Source: Corynebacterium alimapuense
Lineage (GTDB): Bacteria > Actinomycetota > Actinomycetes > Mycobacteriales > Mycobacteriaceae
Assembly: GCF_003716585.1 (NCBI RefSeq)
Contig: NZ_PTJO01000003.1
Location: forward strand, 1 to 64,000
Reading direction: 5' to 3'
DNA length: 64,000 bases
The translations under genes were made by a program, and so were the position numbers. Shown here one piece after another: positions 28,110-36,984 of the stretch. The number at the start of each line of letters is the position of its first letter. Within the stretch, counting starts at the first letter, position 1. The notes under the pieces were generated by a model. The model had not been told where the DNA came from. It did no database searches and saw only the letters and a list, made by a program, of their open reading frames with translations.

Positions 28110-28778
28110 TTAAGTGCAGATTTGAACGAAACTGCGGGCGATAGCTCGGCCAGTCTGGGAGATTTGTTCATCAACCTCGGTCATGTCTGCGATCATGGCA
28201 GCGCTATCCCCACCGCCGTAGCGGCTCCACGCGCCCATGGTCTCCGGAGAAGCCTCTGGGTGGAATTGCACACCGATAGCGGAGCCCTTTCGGAACGCCT
28301 GGATTTCATAGCGCTTGGAGGTGGCTAGGAGCGTGGCTCCCAGCGGCAGGGCAGTAACCACATCATGGTGATGCTGAGGTGCCAGAATTGGCGATTGTAG
28401 GCCGTTGAAGAGCGGATCGGCCAGGCCGGCACTAGTGAGCTCAACATCAACTGCACCTTTCTCGCCGCGCAACCCAAAGGTGACGTCGCCATCTAGGGCA
28501 TCGGCTAAGAGCTGATGGCCTAAGCAGATCCCTAGGATTGGCACACCCTTAGCAACCATGCCGCGAAGCTCAGCTCGAAGCTCAGCAGCCCATGGGTAGG
28601 CGCGACAATTGTCGATCCCACCCAATAGAATGACGGCTTCCGGCAGCTTTTCCGGAATGCCGGAAGCTCCCAGATTTACGGTTTCGTAGGTAGCGCCAAA
28701 TTCGGTGAGCCAGTCACCGAAACGGTCGAGGGGTACTCGGGGGTCGGGCTGAAGGACGGTGATGTGAGGCGCATTCAT
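28110..28778 (-). CDS. Class I glutamine amidotransferase-like protein
   Basis: The 222-residue protein has the nucleophile elbow LGICLGHQLLADAL (Cys about 85) and the His-x-Glu pair in VQFHPEASPETMGAW. It resembles stand-alone GuaA-like amidotransferase domains that release ammonia from glutamine or cleave gamma-glutamyl bonds. No synthetase partner is adjacent. It starts 5 bp after the SEC-C protein gene and is likely co-transcribed with it. Confidence 0.88.
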   Translation of the reverse strand: MNAPHITVLQPDPRVPLDRFGDWLTEFGATYETVNLGASGIPEKLPEAVILLGGIDNCRAYPWAAELRAELRGMVAKGVPILGICLGHQLLADALDGDVTFGLRGEKGAVDVELTSAGLADPLFNGLQSPILAPQHHHDVVTALPLGATLLATSKRYEIQAFRKGSAIGVQFHPEASPETMGAWSRYGGGDSAAMIADMTEVDEQISQTGRAIARSFVQICT

Positions 28779-28782
28779 TCAC

Positions 28783-29175
28783 CTATTGTACGACAGGTAT
28801 CTCGGCGGTGTAATACCATTTACGATTAATACGACGAAAAGTTGAACGCTCACGCTGCGAGCCGGAAGGATCGCCGCGGTAGAAAGCTTCGAATTCCACC
28901 ACACCTGTGGAATCGAGGAGGCCGCCAGCGACGGTATCGAGAATTTCCAACCGATAGAAGGTCACCGGCAGGTCCACCAGATTCAGTTCCGAAGGGCGAG
29001 TATCTGGATCCCAGGTCTGCAGCAAATAATCCCCATTACGGACCACAAAGGCAGTGAATCGAGAACGCATCAGGGTCTCGGCAGTGGGCGCGGTCGCCCC
29101 GGCATGATACCGACTACAGCACTGCCCAAAGCTCAAACCACTGCCACAAGGGCACCGTCGTTGCGCTGCGATCAT
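28783..29175 (-). CDS. SEC-C motif protein, YchJ/UPF0225 family
   Basis: The 130-residue protein starts with a zinc-binding SEC-C motif (CPCGSGLSFGQCCSRYH, residues 8-25) followed by the NTF2-like YchJ domain (TAETLMRSRFTAFVVRNGDYLL, FYRLEILDTVAGG). Function unknown. Its ATG overlaps the stop of the hydrolase-OsmC gene by 4 bases. Confidence 0.9.
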   Translation of the reverse strand: MIAAQRRCPCGSGLSFGQCCSRYHAGATAPTAETLMRSRFTAFVVRNGDYLLQTWDPDTRPSELNLVDLPVTFYRLEILDTVAGGLLDSTGVVEFEAFYRGDPSGSQRERSTFRRINRKWYYTAEIPVVQ

Positions 29176-30332
29176 GCAGGTACATCCATGATGTTGGCCC
29201 CGGAGAGCATGCCTTGGATACTGCTTGAGGTAGCTGCCTTGAGCAGGGTCTGGCGCTGTTGCTGGCTCAACTGCCCGCTGAGGGAGATCTTGCGCTGGAA
29301 AGTCGCCCCCGAGGCGTGAATGATGCTGACTTCCACATCATCTAAGGGCATACCCTTGGCTGCCGCACGAACAGCCTGAGAAGTCGCCGCAGCCAATGCG
29401 GACATGACCAAGTCCACGGCTGAGAAGCCCTGTCCCTTTCCTCCGTCACCCTTGGCTCGGTCGGTAACAATCTCACGCTTTTCGGTACGCACGACATCAC
29501 CGAAGCGAGTACCAGCTGCAGTCGAAGAACGAACCTCCTCAGGTCCAACAGCAACGGGCAGGTGATCTGGAGTGAAATAGGGGTGAGCCCATTCAGCGAT
29601 CATGTGCCCGGCGCGCTGAGCAGTAGTGCCACGGGTAAACAAGTGATCAGCCTTGTCAATCGAGACCAAAGACTTCGGATAACGAGTCTTTCGGAAAATC
29701 TTCTGCGCATTATCCACACCAACAGTGGTATCGATCGGGGAGTGGATCAGCATCAATGGCTTTCGCAGATCCGGTAGATAAGCCTCTGGGTTGGTATCTG
29801 CCAGATCCTCGAGGAACTCTTTGGAAATGACGATGTCCCGCCCGCCCAAGACAACTGTCACGGAACCATCTTCGTCAGCATCTTTAACTCGGTCGGCGAA
29901 ATGCAGCACTGAGTGCGCCGGATCAAAGGGAGCTCCGAGGGTGGCTACGGCTGCTAGATGCTTCATCTCTGGCTTAGTGGCGGCTTGGAGTGCTGCCGCA
30001 CCGCCCAGGGAATGCCCCACGAGCAGTTGCGGAGCGGAGTAGTTCTCAGTCAGCCAATCACTGGCGGCGATGATATCGGCGACATTCGAGCTAAAAGAGG
30101 TATCAGCGAAGTTGCCCTCAGACTGGCCCAAACCTGGGAAATCGAAACGCAATGCTGCGATCCCATGCTCAGAGAGGGTTTTACATACCCTCGAGGCCGC
30201 CGGAGCGAACCGTGAACAGGTAAAGCAATGCGCGAAAATCGCGTAGGCTACCGGTTCTCCGTCCGGGAAATCAATAGTTCCAGTCATCGTCGTCCCCATA
30301 CTGGAGGGGAGCTTCACGCTCTTAGAATGCAT
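29172..30332 (-). CDS. Alpha/beta hydrolase fused to OsmC-like domain
   Basis: The protein of about 386 residues has an alpha/beta hydrolase half (FAHCFTCSRFAPAASRV, FDFPGLGQSEGNF, nucleophile LVGHSLGGAAAL) and an OsmC/Ohr-like half from about residue 250 (RFGDVVRTEKREIVTDRAKGDGGKGQGFSAVDLVMSALAAATSQAVRAAA). OsmC-type proteins reduce organic hydroperoxides through cysteines, but I do not see the canonical second Cys here. Fusions of this type are a known family of unclear substrate. The ATG at 30332 is where family similarity begins; in-frame starts at 30338 and GTG 30356 are alternatives. Confidence 0.83.
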   Translation of the reverse strand: MHSKSVKLPSSMGTTMTGTIDFPDGEPVAYAIFAHCFTCSRFAPAASRVCKTLSEHGIAALRFDFPGLGQSEGNFADTSFSSNVADIIAASDWLTENYSAPQLLVGHSLGGAAALQAATKPEMKHLAAVATLGAPFDPAHSVLHFADRVKDADEDGSVTVVLGGRDIVISKEFLEDLADTNPEAYLPDLRKPLMLIHSPIDTTVGVDNAQKIFRKTRYPKSLVSIDKADHLFTRGTTAQRAGHMIAEWAHPYFTPDHLPVAVGPEEVRSSTAAGTRFGDVVRTEKREIVTDRAKGDGGKGQGFSAVDLVMSALAAATSQAVRAAAKGMPLDDVEVSIIHASGATFQRKISLSGQLSQQQRQTLLKAATSSSIQGMLSGANIMDVPA

Positions 30333-30408
30333 GAGCATCAGGATAGGCGAGCCCACTCCACTAATGTGGAACGAAGGTCATTAACACTGCATCCCAGGGA
30401 GGTTCATT

Positions 30409-32697
30409 GTGGCATTCGATTGGTTCTGGAAAGCGATGGGAGCACAAGGCTCGCGCAATCAGAAACGTAGCCTCGCTGTCGTCGAGGCTGCAGCCTCACA
30501 CGCTAGCCAATTGAGCACGCTTGACGACGCCGCTCTAAGCCGACGCGCCCAAGAACTCACCACCGACGGCGAGATCTCCGATCCTGCCGAGTTTCTCGCG
30601 GTCCTCGGAGTGATCTCCGAGCGCACCTTAGGTCTAAGTCCCTATCCGGTGCAATCGCAGGCTGTACTGCGATTATTGGAAGGCGATGTCATCCAGATGG
30701 CCACCGGCGAGGGCAAAACCCTAGTTGGCTCCATGGCCGCTGCTGGATTCGCTCTCATGGGTCGTCGAGTCCACCTGGTCACCGTCAACGACTACCTCGC
30801 TAGCCGTGACGCCGGATGGATGAGACCGATGATGGAGTTCCTCGGCCTAGAAGTATCGGCCGTTACTGAGCAACTCACTACCCAACAGCGACGTCTCGCT
30901 TACACCGCCAACGTGGTCTATGCACCAGTGACCGAAATCGGTTTTGATGTCTTGCGTGACCAACAAGTCACTCGCCGCTCTGATGCGGTTGTCTCACCCG
31001 CAGACGTTGCACTCGTGGACGAAGCTGACTCTGTCCTCGTGGATGAAGCACTGGTACCACTGGTCTTGGCTGGCGGTCAGCCAGGCATAGAAACGACCGG
31101 GCATATCACCGATGCGGTCCGTCACTTGCGCGAAGATGAGCACTATCAGATCGACGACGATCGTCGAAACGTATTTCTTACCGACGATGGCGCCCGCCGC
31201 ATCGAAGGCGCACTAGGGATCAGCTCGCTCTACGACGACGAACATATCGGCACCACCTTGGTGAAGGTCAATCTTGCACTCCACGCACGAGCACTACTGT
31301 TCCGCGACATTCACTACTTGGTATCCGAGGGAAAAGTCTCGCTTATCGACGCCTCCCGTGGCCGCGTTGCCGACCTTCAACGTTGGCCAGATGGACTACA
31401 AGCCGCAGTAGAAGCAAAGGAAGGCCTAGATGTCTCCGAAGGCGGCAAAATCCTCGATACCATCACCCTCCAAGCCCTCATGCGCCGCTACCCCTCAGTG
31501 TGCGGGATGACCGGCACTGCAGTCGAAGCAACCGATCAATTGCGTCAATTCTATGACCTGCATGTATCAGTTATTGAGCGCAATCAACCCTTGCAGCGGA
31601 TCGACCAACCAGACCGCATCTTCGCTACCTCCAGAGAGAAAAACCGTGCCATCGTCGACGAGATCGCGGCACTAAACTCCACGGGCCAACCAGTCCTCGT
31701 AGGAACCCATGATGTAGCCGAATCTGAGGCGCTCGCCCAGGCACTGGCTGATCGCGATATCGACGTCAATGTCCTCAATGCTAAAAACGATGCTGAGGAA
31801 GCCCGCATCGTCGCTGAAGCCGGTGATCTGGGGCGAGTGACCGTCTCCACCCAAATGGCCGGCCGTGGCACCGACATCCGCCTGGGCGGGGCAGACGGCG
31901 CAGACCACGACGACGTCGCAAAGCTGGGTGGCCTAGCTGTTATCGGCACCGCTTTACATCGCACCTCCCGCCTGGATAATCAGCTCCGCGGGCGCGCCGG
32001 GCGACAGGGAGACCCTGGGCTATCGATGTTCTTTGTCTCGATGGAAGACGACGTCGTCGTCTCAGGTGCGGCAGGCGAACCGATCACCGCGCAATCGGAT
32101 GATTATGGGCGCATTGAATCCGGCAGAGCGCGGGACTTTGTCGCTCATTGCCAGCGAGTCACTGAAGGCCAGCTATTGGAAATCCATGCTCAAACCTGGA
32201 AATACAATCAGCTACTAGCAGATCAGCGATTGATTATCGATGAACGTCGAACAGACTTGCTCGACACTGACCAAGCCCTAGTAGAGCTGGCAGAACGCGC
32301 CCCCGAACGCGCTGGGGAACTAGCGCACTTAGAGCCAGAGACGCTGGAGCAAGCAGCTCGAGAGATTATGCTCTTTCATCTGGATCACGAATGGGCCGAG
32401 CACTTGGCTATTATGGATGATGTTCGAGAATCTATTCATCTGCGCGCTATTGCCCGAGAAACACCGATCGATGAATACCATCGCATCGCCGTTCGAGAGT
32501 TCAAAGAATTGGCTCGTCGCGCAGTAGAGCTGGCAGTCAGTAGCTTCTGTGAGATTGTCATTGATGAACAGGGAGCGCATCTGCTAGATGAAGGATTGAT
32601 TAGGCCATCGGCTACGTGGACTTATATGGTCTCGGATAACCCGTTGGCAGGGTCCGGAAACTCGGTACTTTCCGGAATCGGGAATCTTTTCCGCTGA
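30409..32697 (+). CDS. secA2: Accessory preprotein translocase ATPase SecA2
   Basis: The 762-residue protein is shorter than the housekeeping SecA (about 850-900) and lacks its zinc-binding C-terminus. ATPase motifs: QMATGEGKTLVGSMAA (Walker A), VTVNDYLASRDAGWM, LVDEADSVLVDEA (DEAD variant), QMAGRGTDIRLGG and LRGRAGRQGDPG. It energises export of a subset of proteins through SecYEG in actinobacteria. GTG start preceded by GGGAGG. It directly precedes odhI, as in C. glutamicum. Confidence 0.95.
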   Translation: MAFDWFWKAMGAQGSRNQKRSLAVVEAAASHASQLSTLDDAALSRRAQELTTDGEISDPAEFLAVLGVISERTLGLSPYPVQSQAVLRLLEGDVIQMATGEGKTLVGSMAAAGFALMGRRVHLVTVNDYLASRDAGWMRPMMEFLGLEVSAVTEQLTTQQRRLAYTANVVYAPVTEIGFDVLRDQQVTRRSDAVVSPADVALVDEADSVLVDEALVPLVLAGGQPGIETTGHITDAVRHLREDEHYQIDDDRRNVFLTDDGARRIEGALGISSLYDDEHIGTTLVKVNLALHARALLFRDIHYLVSEGKVSLIDASRGRVADLQRWPDGLQAAVEAKEGLDVSEGGKILDTITLQALMRRYPSVCGMTGTAVEATDQLRQFYDLHVSVIERNQPLQRIDQPDRIFATSREKNRAIVDEIAALNSTGQPVLVGTHDVAESEALAQALADRDIDVNVLNAKNDAEEARIVAEAGDLGRVTVSTQMAGRGTDIRLGGADGADHDDVAKLGGLAVIGTALHRTSRLDNQLRGRAGRQGDPGLSMFFVSMEDDVVVSGAAGEPITAQSDDYGRIESGRARDFVAHCQRVTEGQLLEIHAQTWKYNQLLADQRLIIDERRTDLLDTDQALVELAERAPERAGELAHLEPETLEQAAREIMLFHLDHEWAEHLAIMDDVRESIHLRAIARETPIDEYHRIAVREFKELARRAVELAVSSFCEIVIDEQGAHLLDEGLIRPSATWTYMVSDNPLAGSGNSVLSGIGNLFR

Positions 32698-32803
32698 TCA
32701 GCCACCTGATAGCGGCAATAGAGCACCTCCTGTGCACGCCCGAGTCAGATATAACCGCTATGATTGCTAACAATTACAGTTCCGACCAATCGGAGGTTTA
32801 GAT

Positions 32804-33232
32804 ATGAGTGAGAACACCGGTACTCCTGAAGCGCAGGCCGAGACCACTTCGGTTTTCCGCGCTGATCTGCTCAAGGAAATGGAGTCTGGGAGCACTCCGG
32901 CCACTTCCGGGGCGGATAATTTGCCTGCCGGAGCAGGCCTTCTAGTAGTAAGGCGTGGTCCCAATGCTGGTGCCCGCTTCCTCTTGGATCAGCCCATTAC
33001 CACCGCGGGTCGCCACCCAGAGTCGGATATTTTCCTCGACGATGTCACGGTTTCGCGCCGTCACGCAGAGTTTCGCATCAATGATGGCGAGTTCGAGGTA
33101 TTTGACGTCGGATCCCTCAACGGCACCTACATCAACCGCGAACCCCGCAATTCTCAGGTGCTAACCAGCGGCGATGAAATCCAGATCGGCAAGTTCCGCC
33201 TGGTATTCGTCTCCAGCCAGAAGAACGACTAG
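32804..33232 (+). CDS. odhI: Oxoglutarate dehydrogenase inhibitor OdhI (GarA), FHA protein
   Basis: The 142-residue protein has a flexible N-terminus with the twin phospho-threonine motif AETTSVFRADLLKEME (Thr at about 14-15) and an FHA domain (GRHPESDIFLDDVTVSRRHAEF, GSLNGTYINR). In C. glutamicum unphosphorylated OdhI binds and blocks the E1o subunit of 2-oxoglutarate dehydrogenase. Phosphorylation by PknG and other kinases makes it fold on itself and releases the enzyme. A TATGAT box at 32759-32764 may be its -10. Ends 19 bp before ftsR. Confidence 0.96.
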   Translation: MSENTGTPEAQAETTSVFRADLLKEMESGSTPATSGADNLPAGAGLLVVRRGPNAGARFLLDQPITTAGRHPESDIFLDDVTVSRRHAEFRINDGEFEVFDVGSLNGTYINREPRNSQVLTSGDEIQIGKFRLVFVSSQKND

Positions 33233-33251
33233 AGGAAAATAAGTCCCAGCT

Positions 33252-33989
33252 GTGAGTGCAGTTCCTAAGTCGGCGGCCCTTCAACTAGGCCCGTCCGGAA
33301 GTTCCACCAGAACCCTGTCCATTGGCAAGGTCCTGGAACAGCTTCGTGCCGAATTTCCCGATGTGACCGTCTCCAAGATCCGTTTCCTCGAATCAGAGGG
33401 GCTGATCTCTCCGCAGCGCACCGCTTCCGGATATCGGCGTTTTGCCAAAGAAGACGTCCAGCGGCTGCGCTATATCTTGGTCACTCAGCGCGATAACTAT
33501 CTGCCGCTGAAGGTCATCCGTGAGCAGCTTGAAGCAATGGATTCTGGTTCAGTGGCAGCGATCCTTACTGCAGGCGAAGCGGATCAGATGGTCTCGCCGG
33601 AGAATTTTCGCGCACCTGCTGATACTCGTCTGACTGACACCGATGTTGCTGTCCAATCAGGCGCTGATGCGAGCATGGTTGCGGAACTCATTAGTGCTGG
33701 ACTAATCACTCCTGATGCTGCTGGCTTCTTCACCGCAGACGATGTGAGGATTGTCACAACTGCTGAGGCGCTCAGGGGTTTTGGATTTGATGCTCGCCAT
33801 TTACGCTCCCTGCGTAATACTGCTCGCCGGCAAGCGGATTTGATTGGTCAAGTAGTCGGTCCGTTAGCCAAATCATCTGCACCTTCTTCGAAGCAACGCG
33901 CTGAGGAGATAGGGCAACAGATGAGTGCGTTGACGGTTTCTTTGCACGCCAGCTTGGTCAAGAATGCCCTTCGAGATGAGCTGAACTAA
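33252..33989 (+). CDS. ftsR: MerR-type regulator FtsR
   Basis: The 245-residue protein has a MerR winged helix at about 22-95 (SIGKVLEQLRAEFPDVTVSKIRFLESEGLISPQRTASGYRRF split over the two helices). A C-terminal region with a second HTH-like segment (AELISAGLITPDAAGFFTADDVRIV) follows. Its C. glutamicum counterpart at the same locus, FtsR, activates ftsZ. GTG start; its TAA overlaps the next ATG by one base, so translation is coupled. Confidence 0.9.
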   Translation: MSAVPKSAALQLGPSGSSTRTLSIGKVLEQLRAEFPDVTVSKIRFLESEGLISPQRTASGYRRFAKEDVQRLRYILVTQRDNYLPLKVIREQLEAMDSGSVAAILTAGEADQMVSPENFRAPADTRLTDTDVAVQSGADASMVAELISAGLITPDAAGFFTADDVRIVTTAEALRGFGFDARHLRSLRNTARRQADLIGQVVGPLAKSSAPSSKQRAEEIGQQMSALTVSLHASLVKNALRDELN

Positions 33990-34606
33990 TGACCTTCATT
34001 CCTGTTGAGTACCACGGAGTATACACCACCGGACCCGAGCAATTTACTTGTGTCTTGCTCCGGTGGACTGCACAGAATCGGATCCTCCCGATCTGGATTT
34101 CTCCGATTTTGGCCGCCGATCTTGAGGCTCGTGATGAAGGGTTTAGTCCACGTCGCCCCGGTACCCCTGACCTCATGTTGGAAATGATTACTCGCCTGAC
34201 CAGCGGTGTTGCTGCCATTAATATTGTCAGCCATTTCGAAGGGGTTTTTATCGCCTCAGTAGTTTTCAATGATGGCGAAGAAATTGATGCCCGTCCTTCC
34301 GATGCAATTACTTTGGCCAGAGCTCTCCAGATCGGGATCCAAGTGGATGAAGATGTGCTCACGCAAGCATCATTTTTCGCCTCGGATGCCATCCTTGAGG
34401 AGTACTTCGGAATCAGTATTGAGTCTGAAGATGCAGAAGAACTACTAACGCCTTCGGCTTCCGGTGATGCCGCAGCCGACGCTGACTTTGAACAGATGAT
34501 GCGATCGCTGGGGATGTCCGAATCAGATTTCCTCGATGGCCAAGGCGATGGCTTTGACGCTGAAAATTCACCAGAAGAAAAGGATACTGGCTCCCCAGAT
34601 ACGTGA
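33989..34606 (+). CDS. Bifunctional nuclease (BFN/DUF151) family protein
   Basis: The 205-residue protein has the DUF151 core (LPIWISPILAADLEARDEGF, RPGTPDLMLEMITRL, DARPSDAITLALAL-like segment with DARPSDAITLARALQIG). An acidic C-terminal tail of about 60 residues follows. Some family members show nuclease activity; the bacterial role is uncertain. The position between two MerR genes is conserved in corynebacteria and mycobacteria. Confidence 0.9.
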   Translation: MTFIPVEYHGVYTTGPEQFTCVLLRWTAQNRILPIWISPILAADLEARDEGFSPRRPGTPDLMLEMITRLTSGVAAINIVSHFEGVFIASVVFNDGEEIDARPSDAITLARALQIGIQVDEDVLTQASFFASDAILEEYFGISIESEDAEELLTPSASGDAAADADFEQMMRSLGMSESDFLDGQGDGFDAENSPEEKDTGSPDT

Positions 34607-34658
34607 TAGTTGATCCGTACGTGTGGGTTTAATTTGGGCGTGTCTCAGGGCTGTGGGC

Positions 34659-34687
34659 TTGACCATGCTCTAACGTTGGCCTTTAAT
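34659..34687 (+). promoter_or_regulatory. Sigma-A-type promoter for the merR gene
   Basis: TTGACC (34659-34664) and TTTAAT (34682-34687) are separated by 17 bp, close to the consensus. They lie 42 bp upstream of the GTG at 34729 and give a plausible short leader. Confidence 0.65.
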
Positions 34688-34728
34688 GGCGCATAGAGCG
34701 TTCGGTTAAACCCCATTGGAGTAATTAC

Positions 34729-35274
34729 GTGAGCATCAACGACTATCCCGTCCAAGAGTCCCTCTTCGACCTCGGCCCTGGGGATGAGGTTGGCTACCGC
34801 GTGCCCATCGCTTGTCAGGTAGCCGGCATCACCTATCGGCAGCTAGATTATTGGGCACGAACCAAGCTGGTTGTTCCTTCTATCCGTGGCGCACGCGGCT
34901 CAGGCTCGCAGCGTCTTTACTCTTTCCGGGATATCTTGGTGCTCAAGATTGTCAAGCGTTTGCTCGACACTGGTATTTCTTTGCAGAATATCCGTTTAGC
35001 AGTAGACAAACTCCGTGACCGCGGCACCAATGATATCGCTGAGATTACTTTGGTTTCTGACGGCACGACTGTTTATGAATGCCGTTCTAACGACGAGGTC
35101 ATTGATCTGCTTGGTGGCGGCCAGGGTGTATTCGGTATCGCGGTACCTGGAATTATGAAGGAATTGACTGGGACCATTTCCGCATTCCCCTCCGAACGAC
35201 TTGATCAAGACTACGAAGAAGAAGACAAAAGGGTAGACGAGCTCGCTGCGCGTCGCACCCTCAAGACTTCTTAA
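34729..35274 (+). CDS. MerR-family transcriptional regulator
   Basis: The 181-residue protein has a MerR HTH at about residues 22-90 (CQVAGITYRQLDYWARTKLVVPSIRGA, RLYSFRDILVLKIVKRLLDTGISL) with no effector-binding cysteines. It is the second MerR regulator of the odhI-ftsR cluster, as in C. glutamicum. Its targets are not apparent. A GTG start follows a GGAG site. Confidence 0.9.
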   Translation: MSINDYPVQESLFDLGPGDEVGYRVPIACQVAGITYRQLDYWARTKLVVPSIRGARGSGSQRLYSFRDILVLKIVKRLLDTGISLQNIRLAVDKLRDRGTNDIAEITLVSDGTTVYECRSNDEVIDLLGGGQGVFGIAVPGIMKELTGTISAFPSERLDQDYEEEDKRVDELAARRTLKTS

Positions 35275-35289
35275 GTTCGCTTTCTCTCT

Positions 35290-35345
35290 CCACCTCTCGC
35301 CCCGCTGCCAAGCTCACGTGCAGACCGGGTCGAGGGGTGGTTTTT
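35290..35345 (+). terminator. Terminator after the merR gene
   Basis: CCACCTCTCG at 35290-35299 pairs (one G-T wobble) with CGAGGGGTGG at 35331-35340, followed directly by TTTTT. The 31-base loop is long but can form its own small stem. Confidence 0.7.
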
Positions 35346-35484
35346 CTTGGCCTCCATGAGGCTATGTGGTTGTTCGCGCCGCATGAACGGACAGAACTAT
35401 CAAGGTTGGGTACTTAAATGTCGGGCGAATAACCGCCTGCGCAGTGCGGCCACCAGATAGGGACTACCTTCCGGAAATGGAAAG

Positions 35485-35512
35485 ACCGCCTACCAATATG
35501 TCGGCAGGCGGC
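35485..35512 (-). terminator. Terminator after the VWA-protein gene
   Basis: On the minus strand GCCGCCTGCC (35512-35503) pairs with GGTAGGCGGT (35494-35485) with two wobble pairs, then CTTTCC. It lies 34 bp after the stop of the VWA gene. The 271 bp from 35275 to 35545 hold the two terminators and no gene that I can support. Confidence 0.65.
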
Positions 35513-35545
35513 CTATTGCGGTGACAGCAGTCGGGCTAGGTCCAG

Positions 35546-36955
35546 CTACAGCCCCGAGGCAGATCGAAGAGCTTCGGTCAGCTGTTCGGGAGTATCCACG
35601 GTGGTAAAGCTATCGACCGATTCCATCAGAAGATTATCCGTACCAGTAGCGCCAGCGTGGACAACATCGATAGTTACTGGTGCATCTCCAACGGCTTGGA
35701 TCAACCGAGCAGTAAAGGTGGCATCATCAATATCTTGTTCCGTACCGCTGGTCACTAGGAGCACTCGGGCGGGTTCACCGGTTTCTCTAGCCTTATCTGC
35801 AGCATTGGCGGCTGCGGCAATCAGCGCCGAACGGGTCTGGGGGACGCCACCGGTCCCGAAGAGCTGAACGGCATTGGCCGCGGCAGTCCCGTTAGAGAAG
35901 CCGACGTTTTGGCGCCAGCCCTCAGTTACGCCAGCGGAAATCGGAGACGAGTAGTTCCACAGGGCAACTTGCTGATCGATGGCTCCGAGATCAAGCGAAA
36001 TCTGCGAGAGCGCCTGAGCGGAGGCCTCATAGATGCTGCCACCGTTGAAGGTTGCGTTCATATTATTGGAGGTATCCAGCAGGATGAGAGTGTCAGAAGG
36101 CACAGCTGCTGCAGGCTCTGCCTCTGGCTCTTCGGCTGGGGTCTCTTCTACCGGAAGAGCTTCTGTAGTGGTTGCGGCCGTCCAACCAGCGCTACGATCG
36201 GGCAACTGCGCCGGCACCTGTTCGGATGCGTCATTGACGCTGGCAAACTCGGCTGCTGCGCGGGTTTGTTCCTCAGAGACCGAATCGTTGGGGTCGAGCA
36301 CATGGGCGGAGACAACTAGTTCCGCGCCTTCGACAGCCGCGAATTCGAAGCCTTCAGGAGTCTCGGCTTCAGTACTAGCGATGATCTCTACATCCGCGGT
36401 ATCACTGGTAACTGCGCTATCGCGGGCGATGAGCTCTTCAGCCTGATCACCAGCTAGTGCCACCGCGACAGCGATTGCTGCATCCGGGGCGCTAGCGACC
36501 GGGTAAGTAACCGCCTGGGGATCAACCTCATCGATGGCCACGGCCTGATCAGCAAATGCCAGGCCAGCAGGCAGGACTGCGACTGGAGAAACACTAGATG
36601 CTCCACGCTCAGCCAAGTCATCTTCGACATTGGGGGAGTCAGGGACAAGATAGACGGCAGCTTCAGAGAGCGAATCCACTACCTCTGGGGTCACACAATA
36701 ATCGCGCACCACTGGGCCAGACTGAGTCCATTCTTCTATCAAATCCTCGGCAAGCCCAGGGGAAGATTCTGCTACGGGAAGGACTAGTTCCCCTTGGATA
36801 CACTCGTCTGCGGCAGCAACATTATCTGCCTCGGTGCTATCTCGAAGCCAAAACCACCACACCACGGCTGCTACGAGTGCGATGACGAGAATAATTGCGG
36901 CTACGGCGCCACTCGATACCGAGTAGTTCTGTTTGCCATTGGCATGACGGCCCAC
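35546..36955 (-). CDS. Membrane-anchored VWA-domain protein
   Basis: The 469-residue protein has one N-terminal transmembrane helix (about 17-40, ending WWFWLRD) and an extracytoplasmic part. A periplasmic-binding-like domain of about 190 residues (CIQGELVLPVAESSPGLAEDLI) is joined by a Pro/Glu/Ala linker to a C-terminal von Willebrand A domain from about 295. The metal site reads LLDTSNNM, so the usual DxSxS is DTSNN, which may weaken metal binding. Similar proteins occur across corynebacteria; function unknown, possibly adhesion or envelope assembly. Confidence 0.82.
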   Translation of the reverse strand: MGRHANGKQNYSVSSGAVAAIILVIALVAAVVWWFWLRDSTEADNVAAADECIQGELVLPVAESSPGLAEDLIEEWTQSGPVVRDYCVTPEVVDSLSEAAVYLVPDSPNVEDDLAERGASSVSPVAVLPAGLAFADQAVAIDEVDPQAVTYPVASAPDAAIAVAVALAGDQAEELIARDSAVTSDTADVEIIASTEAETPEGFEFAAVEGAELVVSAHVLDPNDSVSEEQTRAAAEFASVNDASEQVPAQLPDRSAGWTAATTTEALPVEETPAEEPEAEPAAAVPSDTLILLDTSNNMNATFNGGSIYEASAQALSQISLDLGAIDQQVALWNYSSPISAGVTEGWRQNVGFSNGTAAANAVQLFGTGGVPQTRSALIAAAANAADKARETGEPARVLLVTSGTEQDIDDATFTARLIQAVGDAPVTIDVVHAGATGTDNLLMESVDSFTTVDTPEQLTEALRSASGL

Positions 36956-36984
36956 GAGAGTGATCCTCCTAGCGGCGACGGACG

